Source of the DNA: Martelella mediterranea
GTDB lineage: Bacteria > Pseudomonadota > Alphaproteobacteria > Rhizobiales > Rhizobiaceae
DNA: 64,000 nucleotides
Direction of reading: 5' to 3'
Assembly: GCF_021021415.1 (NCBI RefSeq)
Contig: NZ_JAINWJ010000029.1
Span: 38,767 to 102,766, forward strand
This document shows, piece by piece, positions 8,700 to 17,201 of the stretch. The notes under the pieces are model-generated. The model did not search any database, was not told the DNA's origin, and was given only the letters and a program-made list of their open reading frames with translations. Numbering within the stretch: position 1 is the first letter of the stretch; each line of letters opens with the position of its first letter. Position numbers and translations under genes: made by a program.

Positions 8700-9848
8700 A
8701 TGCTGTCGCTCTGGTATTCACAACGGGCCCGATCCTGGGCCATGCAGATCGCCCTTCTGGGCGGTCTGGTCCTGTTCGTCTGGTGGCTTGCGGGCAATAC
8801 GCATGAAAACCTGACCGAACGCGGCATCCGCACCGGCTTCGACTATCTCTGGCGGCCGGCGCGCTTTCCGATTTCCGAAAGCATCGTCCGCTACGATGCA
8901 TCGGACAGCTTCTTCTGGGCCTATGTTGTCGGTCTCGCCAATACGCTGTGGCTGTCGTTCCTGTCTATCCTGTTTGCAACGCTGCTCGGGCTGGTGGTCG
9001 GCCTCTCGCGCCGCTCCGCCCATCCGCTGCTGTCGCGCTTTGCCGGTACTTATGTCACCGTGCTGCGCAACGTTCCGCTGATCGTCCAGCTTCTCTTCTG
9101 GTATGCGATCGCCACCTCGCTGTTTCCGGTTCCGCGCGAGGCGCTCAATCCGCTGCCCGGCGTGTTCTTGTCCATTCGCGGCGTCTATGCTCCGGCCCTG
9201 ACGCTCGGCCCCGGCGCCAGCATGCTGCTGATCGTTGCGACGTTTCTGTTCGTGCTTGCGATCGTCGCCGGCTTCAAGGCTGCGGCCGGACGGCGTTTGC
9301 CGGCAAAGGCCGCATCTGTCGGCATTTTCCTGTGTGTATGGGTGGCTGTCGTCGTCTGGCTCTCCGGCATGCTCGGCCATCCGGTCGGTCTTGAGGCGCC
9401 GGCCCTGAAGGGGCTCAATTTCAGAGGCGGTATGGTGCTGTCGCCCGAATTCGCCGCCATCATCACCGGCCTGACGATCTATACCTCCGCCTTCATCGGC
9501 GAGATCATCCGCGGCGGCATCGACGCCGTTGAGAAGGGCCAGTGGGAAGGCGGCAGGGCGCTGGGGCTCAGCGAACGCCACATCATGTTCCGGATCATCC
9601 TGCCGCAGGCGCTGAGGATCATCGTGCCGCCGATGACGTCGCAATATCTTTCCACCGTCAAGAACACCACGCTTGCCGTGGCGGTCGGCTATCCAGAACT
9701 CGGCCTCGTGGTCAACACGGTGATCAACCAGACCGGTCAGGCGATCGAGAGCATCCTGATCATGCTGGCGGTCTTTCTCAGCATTTCGCTCTCCGTTTCC
9801 GCTTTCATGAACTGGTACAATGCGCGCGTTGCGCTGGTGGTGCGCTGA
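8700..9848 (+). CDS. aapQ: General L-amino-acid ABC transporter permease
   Basis: 382 residues, longer than ordinary HisQ-type permeases as expected for AapQ/BztB, with extra periplasmic and membrane segments in the middle. The EAA loop EGGRALGLSERHIMFRIILP lies near residue 285. ALTLGPGASML and a long hydrophobic C-terminal half fit the family. The stop overlaps the AapM start by one base. Confidence 0.9.
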   Translation: MLSLWYSQRARSWAMQIALLGGLVLFVWWLAGNTHENLTERGIRTGFDYLWRPARFPISESIVRYDASDSFFWAYVVGLANTLWLSFLSILFATLLGLVVGLSRRSAHPLLSRFAGTYVTVLRNVPLIVQLLFWYAIATSLFPVPREALNPLPGVFLSIRGVYAPALTLGPGASMLLIVATFLFVLAIVAGFKAAAGRRLPAKAASVGIFLCVWVAVVVWLSGMLGHPVGLEAPALKGLNFRGGMVLSPEFAAIITGLTIYTSAFIGEIIRGGIDAVEKGQWEGGRALGLSERHIMFRIILPQALRIIVPPMTSQYLSTVKNTTLAVAVGYPELGLVVNTVINQTGQAIESILIMLAVFLSISLSVSAFMNWYNARVALVVR

Positions 9849-10936
9849 TGACCGATATTACCTTCAACACCGCAGCCGATGCGCCGCAGAAACCGCCAAG
9901 GGCCAAGCGCAAGCCGCTGCTGAAGCTGCTGTTCGGCGATCTGTTGTCGGCATTCCTCACGGTTCTCGCCATCCTGATCATCCTCGGCCTTATCCCGGCC
10001 TTCAACTGGGCCGTTCTTGATGCCCACTGGGTCGGCGGCCCGGCGGCCTGCCAGGGCGGCGGGGCGTGCTGGACCTTTATCGGCGCCAAGGCGCGGCTGA
10101 TCCTGTTCGGTCTCTATCCGCCGCAGGAGCAATGGCGGGCCACCATCGTGATCGTGCTGATCGTCGCCATGGTGCTCGTTTCGCTGTCGCCGAGATTGTG
10201 GAACGCGCGGCTGCTGCTGGTCTGGGCCGCCGCGATTGCCGCCATGCTGGTGCTGATGGGCGGCGGCGTGCTGGGGCTCGATTACGTGCCGACGTCGAAA
10301 TGGGGCGGCCTGCCGGTGACACTGCTTTTGGCGGTGCTGTCGCTCGGCCTTGCCTTTCCGCTGGCCGTTTTGCTGGCGTTGGGCCGACGGGGAAAACTGC
10401 CCGTGGCGCGAGCGATCAGCATTTTTGTGATCGAGCTTGTGCGCGGTCTTCCGCTGGTCGGCCTGCTGTTCGTGGCGGCGATCCTGTTGCCGCTGCTGCT
10501 GCCGCCGGAATGGACGGTCGACAAGCTCGGCCGCACGCTTGCCGCGCTGACGATCTTCGCCGCCGCCTATCTGGCGGAGGTCATTCGCGGCGGCCTTCAG
10601 GGGCTGGACGACGGGCAGATCGAGGCGGCCGAGGCGCTCGGCATTCCCTACTGGAAAATGATCTGGCACATCGTTTTGCCGCAGGCGATCCAGAACGTGA
10701 TCCCGCCGCTGACCAACACCGCCATCGTGATGATCAAGAACACCTCGCTGGTGCTGATCGTCGGTGTGTTCGACATGCTGAGCGCGGCCCGCAGCGCCAG
10801 CACCGACCCGGCATGGCCGGCGCCTTCCACCGAGGCCTATCTGTTCGTCGCGGCGATCTACTTCATCATCTGCTTTTCCATCTCAATCTATTCGCGCCAT
10901 CTCGAACGGGGCGTAGCCGCAAGGACACACGGATGA
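9848..10936 (+). CDS. aapM: General L-amino-acid ABC transporter permease
   Basis: The ATG at 9848 overlaps the AapQ stop and gives 362 residues. The N-terminal 35 residues are cytoplasmic and rich in Lys/Arg/Pro, followed by about eight hydrophobic segments. The EAA loop EAAEALGIPYWKMIWHIVLP is near residue 258. The length and the WGGLPVTLLLAVLSLGLAFP region are typical of AapM/BztC. It pairs with AapQ in the inner membrane. Confidence 0.9.
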   Translation: MTDITFNTAADAPQKPPRAKRKPLLKLLFGDLLSAFLTVLAILIILGLIPAFNWAVLDAHWVGGPAACQGGGACWTFIGAKARLILFGLYPPQEQWRATIVIVLIVAMVLVSLSPRLWNARLLLVWAAAIAAMLVLMGGGVLGLDYVPTSKWGGLPVTLLLAVLSLGLAFPLAVLLALGRRGKLPVARAISIFVIELVRGLPLVGLLFVAAILLPLLLPPEWTVDKLGRTLAALTIFAAAYLAEVIRGGLQGLDDGQIEAAEALGIPYWKMIWHIVLPQAIQNVIPPLTNTAIVMIKNTSLVLIVGVFDMLSAARSASTDPAWPAPSTEAYLFVAAIYFIICFSISIYSRHLERGVAARTHG

Positions 10937-11676
10937 AACCTGCGATCGAAATCGATAACATCGACAAATTCTACGGCGATTTTCACGTGCTCAAGGGCGT
11001 TTCGCTGACGGTTGCGGCCGGCGAGAAAGTGGTGGTGTGCGGGCCGTCGGGATCGGGCAAATCGACGCTGATCCGCTGCATCAACCGCCTCGAGGAGCAT
11101 CAGGCGGGCCGGATTGTCGTCAACGGCGTCGAGCTTGGCGACGATCTGCGCAATCTCGATGCGGTCCGGCGTGATGCGGGCATGGTGTTTCAGCATTTCA
11201 ACCTGTTTCCGCATCTGACGGTGCTCGAAAACTGCGCTCTGCCGCAGATCCTGTCGCGGCGCACGCCGCGCGCGGAAGCGGAGACGGCTGCGGAAACCTT
11301 CCTGAAGCGCGTCCGCATTCTCGACCAGGCGCCCAAATTTCCCGGGCAGCTTTCCGGCGGGCAAAAGCAACGCGTCGCCATAGCGCGGGCGCTCTGCATG
11401 CGACCGCGGATCATGCTGTTCGATGAGCCGACATCGGCGCTCGATCCGGAGATGATCCGGGAAGTGCTCGACGTGATGGTGGAACTCGCCGATGACGGCA
11501 TGACCATGGTGGTCGTCACCCATGAAATGGGCTTCGCCCGCCAGGTCGCCGACCGCGTCGTCTATATGGAAGCCGGCGGGATTGTCGAAACCGCCGCCCC
11601 GGATCAGTTCTTCGATGCGCCGGAAGACGAGAGAACCCGACGTTTTCTGTCCAGCATCCGGACGATGATCCACTGA
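10933..11676 (+). CDS. aapP: General L-amino-acid ABC transporter ATP-binding protein
   Basis: The ATG at 10933 overlaps the AapM stop by four bases; 247 residues. Walker A CGPSGSGKSTLIRC, signature LSGGQKQRVAIARAL, Walker B IMLFDEPTSALD and VTHEMGFAR are intact. It completes the metC-like/aapJQMP operon. A terminator hairpin at 11701-11733 separates it from the convergent copper-protein gene. Confidence 0.92.
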   Translation: MKPAIEIDNIDKFYGDFHVLKGVSLTVAAGEKVVVCGPSGSGKSTLIRCINRLEEHQAGRIVVNGVELGDDLRNLDAVRRDAGMVFQHFNLFPHLTVLENCALPQILSRRTPRAEAETAAETFLKRVRILDQAPKFPGQLSGGQKQRVAIARALCMRPRIMLFDEPTSALDPEMIREVLDVMVELADDGMTMVVVTHEMGFARQVADRVVYMEAGGIVETAAPDQFFDAPEDERTRRFLSSIRTMIH

Positions 11677-11700
11677 CGGTTGGGATCCGTGCCCCTCAGG

Positions 11701-11733
11701 AAAAAACATCGCCGCCCGGTGGAGGGGCGGCGA
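11701..11733 (-). terminator. Rho-independent terminator of the YcnI-PCuAC gene
   Basis: On the minus strand a 9-bp GC stem (TCGCCGCCC with GGGCGGCGA, 7-base loop) is followed by a run of six T residues after two bases. It lies 12 bases past the stop of the minus-strand gene and also between two convergent genes. Confidence 0.75.
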
Positions 11734-11745
11734 CAGGTCTGAAGC

Positions 11746-12756
11746 TCAGTTGGCGTTCGTGTCGCCACGGTCCATATGGTCTTGATCCATGCCATGCATG
11801 TCGTGGCCGGCATCTTGTGCGGCGATGCTTCTCACGGCGAAGGGCACGGTCACCGTGCCGGCCTTTTCGAAGGTCAGTTCGACATCGACGACGCTGCCTT
11901 CGGCAAGCGGGCCGTTGAGCTGCATGAACATCACATGCATGCCGCCGGGCGAGAGCGTCACGGTTTCATGAGCCGGAACCGGAACGCCGTCGGTCATCCG
12001 GTACATCTTCATCACCTCGCCATCCATGCGCATGTTGTGAAGCTGCAATTCGCCGGCGGCATCGGAAGAGGCGGCAATGAGGCGGTCGTCGGCATCGCCA
12101 TTATTGGTGATCGTCATGAAGCCGCCGCCGACGGGCGCGCCGGGCAGGGTGGCGCGGGCAAAGGCGCCGTCGATCGCGAGATCGCCGAGCGTCACATGGT
12201 CCGGCGCCATCGCGTCGTCGTGGCCGTGATGGTCGTTGCCGCCCTTGGCAGCGGTGACCGTCAGCTTCGGCGCGGGCTCGCCGTCGCCGGCCTCGCCCGT
12301 GGCGGTCCAGTGGTTGGCGCTGCCATCGGCGCAGAGCTGGACGGCGGGGAAATAGAGCGCCGTACCGGGCGCGATATCGGAAGAGAGCGAGCCGCGCATC
12401 GCGAATTCATCGTAGTGGGCGTCGCGCAGTTCGCCGCCCTTCCAGACCACCTCGGTGACCCCTTCGCTGACCGGGCTGCCGTGGTTCATGTAGGTATTGG
12501 CATAGTCGCCGGTGACGGTTTCGAGCACCCAGCCGGCATGCGGCATCGGTTTTACGCTGTAAAAACCCTCCGGCACCTGAACGCGGATTTCGGTGGTCGC
12601 CGCGCCATCGCAGCCGTGCGGCACGCGGATAACGGCTTTGTAGCTGCCGCCGGCGGCCGCTTCCGCGGTTTCAAGCGTCATGTGGGCGTTGGCGGCGGAA
12701 AGGCTGGCAAGGCTGATCGCGCCGGCCCATGCGAGACGGGTCATGAACGTGGTCAT
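11746..12756 (-). CDS. Periplasmic YcnI-like (DUF1775) and PCuAC copper chaperone fusion
   Basis: The start at 12756 (MTTFMTRLAW) gives 336 residues with a signal peptide ending SAANA. Mature residues begin with the invariant histidine (HMTLETAEA) of YcnI/DUF1775 copper-binding domains, which run to about residue 180 (PHGCDGAATTEIRVQVPEG). A His/Asp linker (DHHGHDD) follows, then a PCuAC domain (residues 190-310) with its Met/His copper site (HNMRMDGEVMKM and SPGGMHVMFMQL). The tail is again His/Met rich. Both domains bind copper in the periplasm; PCuAC delivers Cu(I) to cytochrome oxidase. They are usually neighbours, and are fused here. Confidence 0.88.
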   Translation of the reverse strand: MTTFMTRLAWAGAISLASLSAANAHMTLETAEAAAGGSYKAVIRVPHGCDGAATTEIRVQVPEGFYSVKPMPHAGWVLETVTGDYANTYMNHGSPVSEGVTEVVWKGGELRDAHYDEFAMRGSLSSDIAPGTALYFPAVQLCADGSANHWTATGEAGDGEPAPKLTVTAAKGGNDHHGHDDAMAPDHVTLGDLAIDGAFARATLPGAPVGGGFMTITNNGDADDRLIAASSDAAGELQLHNMRMDGEVMKMYRMTDGVPVPAHETVTLSPGGMHVMFMQLNGPLAEGSVVDVELTFEKAGTVTVPFAVRSIAAQDAGHDMHGMDQDHMDRGDTNAN

Positions 12757-12818
12757 GGAAAATACTCCGTTTGGAATTGTCGTGATTTTACGGACCCTGA
12801 AAGGTCCGCTTTGCGAAA

Positions 12819-13226
12819 TCAGACAACAAACGGCGGTGCGCGCGGATTGTAATGATCGGTGTGGAGGACAAGCGTTGGAGCTTGGTCGTTCACCGTGAAT
12901 ACATGCGCCACAAGGCAAGTGTAAGCCGGGACGGCATCGTCCGGCGGCGGCGGCAGGATGGCGGCATCCTGGCGGCAGGCATGGCAAGGGCCATGGCTTG
13001 CGGCACCGTGATCGGCGGGACCGCTGCCGCAGACAACGCTCTGGGAAGAGACCAGAAGCGCACCGGCATCATGGTGTGTCAAAGCCGGCATATAGGGCTG
13101 ATAGACGAAAGACAGCGCAAAAACGGCGATCGCGGCCAGTGCCGCCGCCAGTTCCCGCATTGCTGCCTTCAATCCCCGCAAACCCAATGCCTCCCTCTCA
13201 TCCAGCAGTTCCGCCGAAGCGTGCAT
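12819..13226 (-). CDS. Small DUF2946-like membrane/periplasmic protein
   Basis: Up to 135 residues. One hydrophobic N-terminal segment (LAAALAAIAVFALSFVYQPY) is followed by a short mature part with CHACRQDAAILPPPP, similar to DUF2946 proteins found beside copper genes. The ATG at 13226 has no good ribosome site. A TTG at 13181 follows GGAGG by 8 bases and is a plausible true start, giving about 120 residues. It lies 62 bases upstream of the YcnI-PCuAC gene on the same strand, so the two are probably co-expressed. Molecular function unknown. Confidence 0.65.
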   Translation of the reverse strand: MHASAELLDEREALGLRGLKAAMRELAAALAAIAVFALSFVYQPYMPALTHHDAGALLVSSQSVVCGSGPADHGAASHGPCHACRQDAAILPPPPDDAVPAYTCLVAHVFTVNDQAPTLVLHTDHYNPRAPPFVV

Positions 13227-13312
13227 AAGCTCGGCGAAACAAGAATGGAAGCCGCAATTTATTGCAACTTGTCAATTTGACGCAAGCGAAACGTCGGCCG
13301 GGCGCGCCGGTT

Positions 13313-13600
13313 TCATGCGCTGTCTTGAATATTCACAACGACCTGCCGGACGTCCTCGAATGTGACATCCGCCATCGCCTTGTGAATGGAAAATTGACGT
13401 GTGTCGTTTGGCCCCGCCATCACCAGAATGACCGTTTCTCGTGGCGGGCAGCCGGGGAGGTGGCAGGCGAGCTCGTTGACCGAGACGATGGTTGCATCAT
13501 CGATCGCCAGCAGATCGCGCGTCCAGCTCTTGATCCTGCGCGCTGCCTCGATGACGCCCGGCTGTTTCCGGGCGAGCGGGTTCACGAACGCATTGCTCAA
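13313..13600 (-). CDS. Conserved-looking 95-residue protein coupled to the CobW gene; function unknown
   Basis: I do not recognise a named family. The protein has no signal peptide or membrane segment and is probably cytoplasmic. It carries a single CHLPGCPP motif that could bind metal and a mixed alpha/beta pattern (RETVILVMAG and VRQVVVNI look like strands). Its ATG overlaps the stop of the CobW-family GTPase by four bases, so the two are translationally coupled and likely act together in zinc handling. Confidence 0.7.
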   Translation of the reverse strand: MSNAFVNPLARKQPGVIEAARRIKSWTRDLLAIDDATIVSVNELACHLPGCPPRETVILVMAGPNDTRQFSIHKAMADVTFEDVRQVVVNIQDSA

Positions 13601-14667
13601 GCGGTTTTCCTCCTGCTTTTCTTTGAGCGGGCGACAAGGGCGGCGAAAAGCGCGCGGATCTGCTGTTGCGGAAGATCCATGCCGATGAGGACGATCCGCG
13701 TGCCGCGTTCCTCACCCGGCCATTGCGGCAGGCGCACGGTCGGGTCCATCCTGTGCTGCACGGCGTGGATCACCATTGGCCTTTCGGGATCGTCGTTGAG
13801 CGCAACCAGCCCCTTCATGCGGATGAGGCCGCGGTTTTGCGGGCTGACGAGAACGCCCAGCAGAATGCCGATCGCATCCGGGTCCAGCGGCGTCTCGCTC
13901 GTCAGGTAAAACGCCTCGATCTCGTCGCCATGGCGATTGGGGTCGTGGTTGTGTTCCGGGTGAGGGGAGAGCCGTTCCATCGCCAGCCAGCCATTGACGT
14001 CGTCTGCCTTGTGCGACACCGAGTAGGGCGCGGCGCCGAACAGCGAGACGAGGTCGAAGCCCGGCGCATGCCGGTCATGAAAGCGCGCTGCCGGATTGAG
14101 CACCGCCAGTTCCTGCGCCCAGTTTCGTTTTTCCTCGGCGATATCGGTTTTCGTCAGGATCACCTCATCGGCAAAGGCAAGTTGTTTCCAGCCCTCGATG
14201 AAGCTTGCAAGCGTTGCGCGCCCGTCAATCGTATCAAAGGCGGTGATGACGCCTTGCAGATAGAAGTGACGCGCAATGGCGTGGTCGCGCAGCGCAGTCG
14301 CCGGCGCGCCGCCCGGGATGAGACTGTTGATGATCGGGGCGGGATCGGCAAGTCCGGTCGTTTCGATGACCACCCGGCTGATCGGGCCGATTGCGCCTTT
14401 CATCCGGGCCTCGTGCAATTCGTGAAGCGAGGTGCGAATATCGCTGGTGGCGGAGCAGCAGAGACAGCCGGTCGTGGTGCGAAGGTAGCGTTCCGAGCCG
14501 GTGCGGACCAGATCGTGATCGATGGCGATGGAGCCGAACTCGTTGATGATCACGGCCGTGTCGGCCATGCGCGGATCGTTGACCAGTGCATTGATCAGCG
14601 TCGTCTTGCCGGAACCGAGAAAGCCGGTCAGCAGCGTTACCGCAACAGGGTCGTAGAACTGCTTCAA
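13597..14667 (-). CDS. CobW/COG0523 family GTPase, zinc metallochaperone type (ZigA/YjiA-like)
   Basis: The TTG at 14667 is chosen as the start because AAGGAG lies 7 bases before it and the G1 loop would otherwise have an odd extension; 356 residues. Motifs are Walker A GFLGSGKTTLINAL, metal-binding GCLCC, EFGSIAIDHDLV, IETTGLADP and the base-specificity motif LTKTD. A His-rich loop (HPEHNHDPNRHGDE) near residue 235 and the CobW_C domain follow. COG0523 proteins use GTP to pass zinc to client enzymes under zinc limitation. Position next to aztD-zinT supports a zinc role. Confidence 0.88.
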   Translation of the reverse strand: MKQFYDPVAVTLLTGFLGSGKTTLINALVNDPRMADTAVIINEFGSIAIDHDLVRTGSERYLRTTTGCLCCSATSDIRTSLHELHEARMKGAIGPISRVVIETTGLADPAPIINSLIPGGAPATALRDHAIARHFYLQGVITAFDTIDGRATLASFIEGWKQLAFADEVILTKTDIAEEKRNWAQELAVLNPAARFHDRHAPGFDLVSLFGAAPYSVSHKADDVNGWLAMERLSPHPEHNHDPNRHGDEIEAFYLTSETPLDPDAIGILLGVLVSPQNRGLIRMKGLVALNDDPERPMVIHAVQHRMDPTVRLPQWPGEERGTRIVLIGMDLPQQQIRALFAALVARSKKSRRKTA

Positions 14668-14767
14668 TCCATTACTCCTTGCAGCGGAGTGTGAGGTCCG
14701 GCTTGCCGACAAACCGCTGCGCCCGGCCATGTCGGCCGAGCGCTTGTTTCTGCCTTTCACACACGGC

Positions 14768-16567
14768 TCAATGCGCGAGCATTTCGTCGACGATCTGGTC
14801 GGCGTTGAGCGATGACGGGTAATAGGTCGGCCAGTTGGTGAGCTCTTCCAGCAAGGCCGCGCGGTCGTCGCCCCAGTAGAGGTGATAGTGATCGGCGTCG
14901 GCCGGTGCGATCCGGTGGTCGGAGAACTGGATGAACTGCGGCGCGGCTTCGTCGCCGCCGGCCTTTTCGAAGATGAAGCGGACGCCCCTGTTACCCTTGG
15001 CATAGGTCAGGATTTCATAGCCGTCGCTTTCGTAGCGGCCTTCAACGGCCGCGCTATCCCTATAAAAGGTGACCATGTCGCCGTCGATGGTGATGCGCCC
15101 GACATCGGTCTTGTAGCCGGTGTCGTAATAGGCCTTGTATTCTTCGGCGGTCATGCTGCCGGTCTCGGCCTTGTGCTCCATTACCGGGTCGAGCGTGCCG
15201 TCCTGAAGATAGGGATAGACCGACTGCCAGTCGCCTTCCCAGTCGGAAAGCGGACGGTCCGCGATCTGGCTGTCCTCGAAATAGCCCTTGTAGATCTGCG
15301 GATCGCCATGATCGTGGGCATGCGCTTCGTGGGCATGGGCGTGATCATCGTGCTCGCCTTCATGCATCATGCCGCTGCCGCCGGCAACGGCGATGTTGTA
15401 GGGCATGCCGCCGACGTCGATCGTACCGACTTCCGTCAGGTCCTCCTTGGCGATGCGGCGGACGAGACCGGCATTCGGGTCGCTCATCACGATTTCATCG
15501 CCGGCCATGGCGATGCGCGGACGCGGGTCGTTCCAGTGACCGTCCATCGAATAGGGCTCGGTGACCTTGGCGCTTGTCGTGAGGCTACCGGCCAGAATGT
15601 CGATCTGGTGCAGGCTGCCGTCTTCGGTAAGGACATAGCCGAAGCGCGCATTGGCCGGATCGAGCGCGAAGTCGACGCGGCGGAAGGGCAGCTCGATATA
15701 GCTGAAATGCGGTTCGCCGGCCGGGTCGATGACGACGAGGCCATCCTTGCCGTAATTGCCGAGAAACACCTGCATGCTTTTCGCGCCAAGCAGGGTGCCC
15801 GTGGTCTCGCCTTCCGGAAGATCGTCGGGGTAAGTGAGCATCTCGAAGACGGGGCCGTCTTCGCCCGGGGTTACGGTCAGCACGCCTTCCTGGCAACCGG
15901 CGGCAAGAAAGGCGCCGGAGAAAGCTTCGCCGTGAATGCCGGTGCAGGTGGCGACATCGCCGGTCGGCTCGCCGTCTTCGGTGACGGCGCGCAGGCCGAT
16001 GCGGGTGCCGTCGACCGGCGTATCGGTGGCGACGGTCGTGACCCAGTACTGGCCGACGGGGGCGGCAAAACCGTGATGGGCGCGGTCCTGTTTCAGTTCG
16101 CTGGTTTCAATCTCGCCATGGGAGAGTTCATGGGCATCGACGATTGCGGCATAGCCGCCCTTGTCGAAATTGATGACGACCTTGCCGTCATGATCGATGA
16201 GATGGAACGGGCGCGGGCCGGTGAGGCTGCCCTCGATGGCGCCCGGCTCTTCAATGTCGATATCGGTGTGATCGCCATGGGAATGCAGCGAGATTCCGCT
16301 GTCGATGAAGTGAACCGCATCGCTGTCCGACTGCACGGCGACAATGGCCGCGCCGTCATCGACCGCGTAGAGCTTGTTCTGGCCGGCGGTGTCGAAGGAC
16401 CAGCGATGGTCGGGTTCGGCAAGGTCGAAGGCCGTGACCTTGGCGTCAGCATGGTCCCCGACGAAAACCCTGTAGAGGGTGACGCTGTCCTCGTGGTCCT
16501 CGGCGAAGGCCGCCGATGCACCGAGCGAAATCGCGAGTGCGGATGCACCCAGGATCCATTGTTTCAT
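14768..16567 (-). CDS. AztD-ZinT fusion: periplasmic zinc metallochaperone
   Basis: The start at 16567 follows AAGGAGA by 8 bases; 599 residues with a signal peptide ending AAFAE. Residues about 25-400 resemble AztD, a beta-propeller chaperone that hands zinc to the AztC binding protein. A linker near residue 405 is extremely His-rich (HEGEHDDHAHAHEAHAHDHG). Residues about 425-599 are ZinT (YodA): DWEGDWQSVYPYLQDG, then the zinc ligands in FSDHRIAPADADHYHLYWG and the terminal NWPTYYPSSL. In known systems AztD and ZinT are separate proteins. A Zur-box-like palindrome is just upstream, so expression is probably zinc-repressed. Confidence 0.88.
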   Translation of the reverse strand: MKQWILGASALAISLGASAAFAEDHEDSVTLYRVFVGDHADAKVTAFDLAEPDHRWSFDTAGQNKLYAVDDGAAIVAVQSDSDAVHFIDSGISLHSHGDHTDIDIEEPGAIEGSLTGPRPFHLIDHDGKVVINFDKGGYAAIVDAHELSHGEIETSELKQDRAHHGFAAPVGQYWVTTVATDTPVDGTRIGLRAVTEDGEPTGDVATCTGIHGEAFSGAFLAAGCQEGVLTVTPGEDGPVFEMLTYPDDLPEGETTGTLLGAKSMQVFLGNYGKDGLVVIDPAGEPHFSYIELPFRRVDFALDPANARFGYVLTEDGSLHQIDILAGSLTTSAKVTEPYSMDGHWNDPRPRIAMAGDEIVMSDPNAGLVRRIAKEDLTEVGTIDVGGMPYNIAVAGGSGMMHEGEHDDHAHAHEAHAHDHGDPQIYKGYFEDSQIADRPLSDWEGDWQSVYPYLQDGTLDPVMEHKAETGSMTAEEYKAYYDTGYKTDVGRITIDGDMVTFYRDSAAVEGRYESDGYEILTYAKGNRGVRFIFEKAGGDEAAPQFIQFSDHRIAPADADHYHLYWGDDRAALLEELTNWPTYYPSSLNADQIVDEMLAH

Positions 16568-16581
16568 ATCCGTCTCTCCTT

Positions 16582-16600
16582 GATGGTATAACATAACATC
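16582..16600. promoter_or_regulatory. Zur-box-like operator before aztD-zinT
   Basis: GATGGTATAACATAACATC, a 19-bp near-palindrome (GATG...CATC outside, TAT/ATA inside), lies 15 bases before the aztD-zinT start. It is AT-rich and resembles alphaproteobacterial Zur sites. Two cleaner palindromes of the GTAAT-N8-ATTAC type lie within 620 bp (16911-16928 and 17202-17219). Confidence 0.55.
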
Positions 16601-16636
16601 GAACGGCAAGGTTCGGCCTTGCCTTGTTTATTTGTG

Positions 16637-16879
16637 TCAGCCCTTGTTGATGGCGGCGGCGAGCGTTTCGACTTTGTGTTGCAGCATGTCGAGATAACTC
16701 GGCGCGGGACCGTTGGCTGAAGACAACGCATCCGAATAAAGTGTTCCGGATTTCCGTTCTCTACCGCCGATGACTGCTATCAGGCCGCCCTTGCCGACAT
16801 CCCCGGTCAGGTCATGCACGGCCGTATGTCGGGCATATCCAGGCGCAAGATCGCAAAAGTTCAGGCAAGCCTCGGTCAT
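16637..16879 (-). pseudogene. aztA'-'aztC deletion fusion (zinc ABC transporter remnant)
   Basis: An 80-residue open frame from MTEACLNFCDL. Residues 1-39 match the N-terminus of a zinc ABC ATPase (LAPGYARHTAVHDLTGDV, then GGLIAVIGG exactly where Walker A should begin). From RERKSGTLYSDALS the protein becomes the C-terminus of a zinc-binding solute protein (YSDALSSANGPAPSYLDM, then VETLAAAINKG). The Walker motifs, permease and most of the binding protein are missing, so an in-frame deletion from aztA to aztC has removed the transporter. The upstream Zur-type operator is kept. It cannot work as an ATPase or a transporter. Confidence 0.85.
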
Positions 16880-16910
16880 CGAAAGCCTCTCACTCCGGTG
16901 CGGCAAATAA

Positions 16911-16928
16911 GTAATGTAATATCATTAC
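16911..16928. promoter_or_regulatory. Zur-box-like palindrome before the azt remnant
   Basis: GTAATGTAATATCATTAC is an 18-bp dyad with GTAATG and CATTAC arms, 31 bases before the aztA' start. The form GTAAT-N8-ATTAC matches the general architecture of rhizobial/Brucella-type Zur operators and is repeated exactly in form at 17202-17219. Between 16930 and 17200 I see no gene. Confidence 0.72.
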
Positions 16929-17201
16929 GATTATCGAAGCGACGATGCGAAGGCAACCGCTTTTTCCGCCTTGTTGAAAACCTGCCTCGGGTTTCAGAGT
17001 CGCGCCCGAAAATAGGGGCGCCGGCCGTGTGGATTTGCTTCACTGCGGAAATTTCCGCGCACCCTTCCGCATGCCGGCTCCCACGCCGCATCTCTGTCTC
17101 GGCCATCGCAGCGTTTCCCGGAGCCGAACACCCGCTTTTTTAGGCTGCCATCGCTGGGGACATTCATGCCGCCGTCAAGAAAGCCCTGTAGGGTCGATCC
17201 T

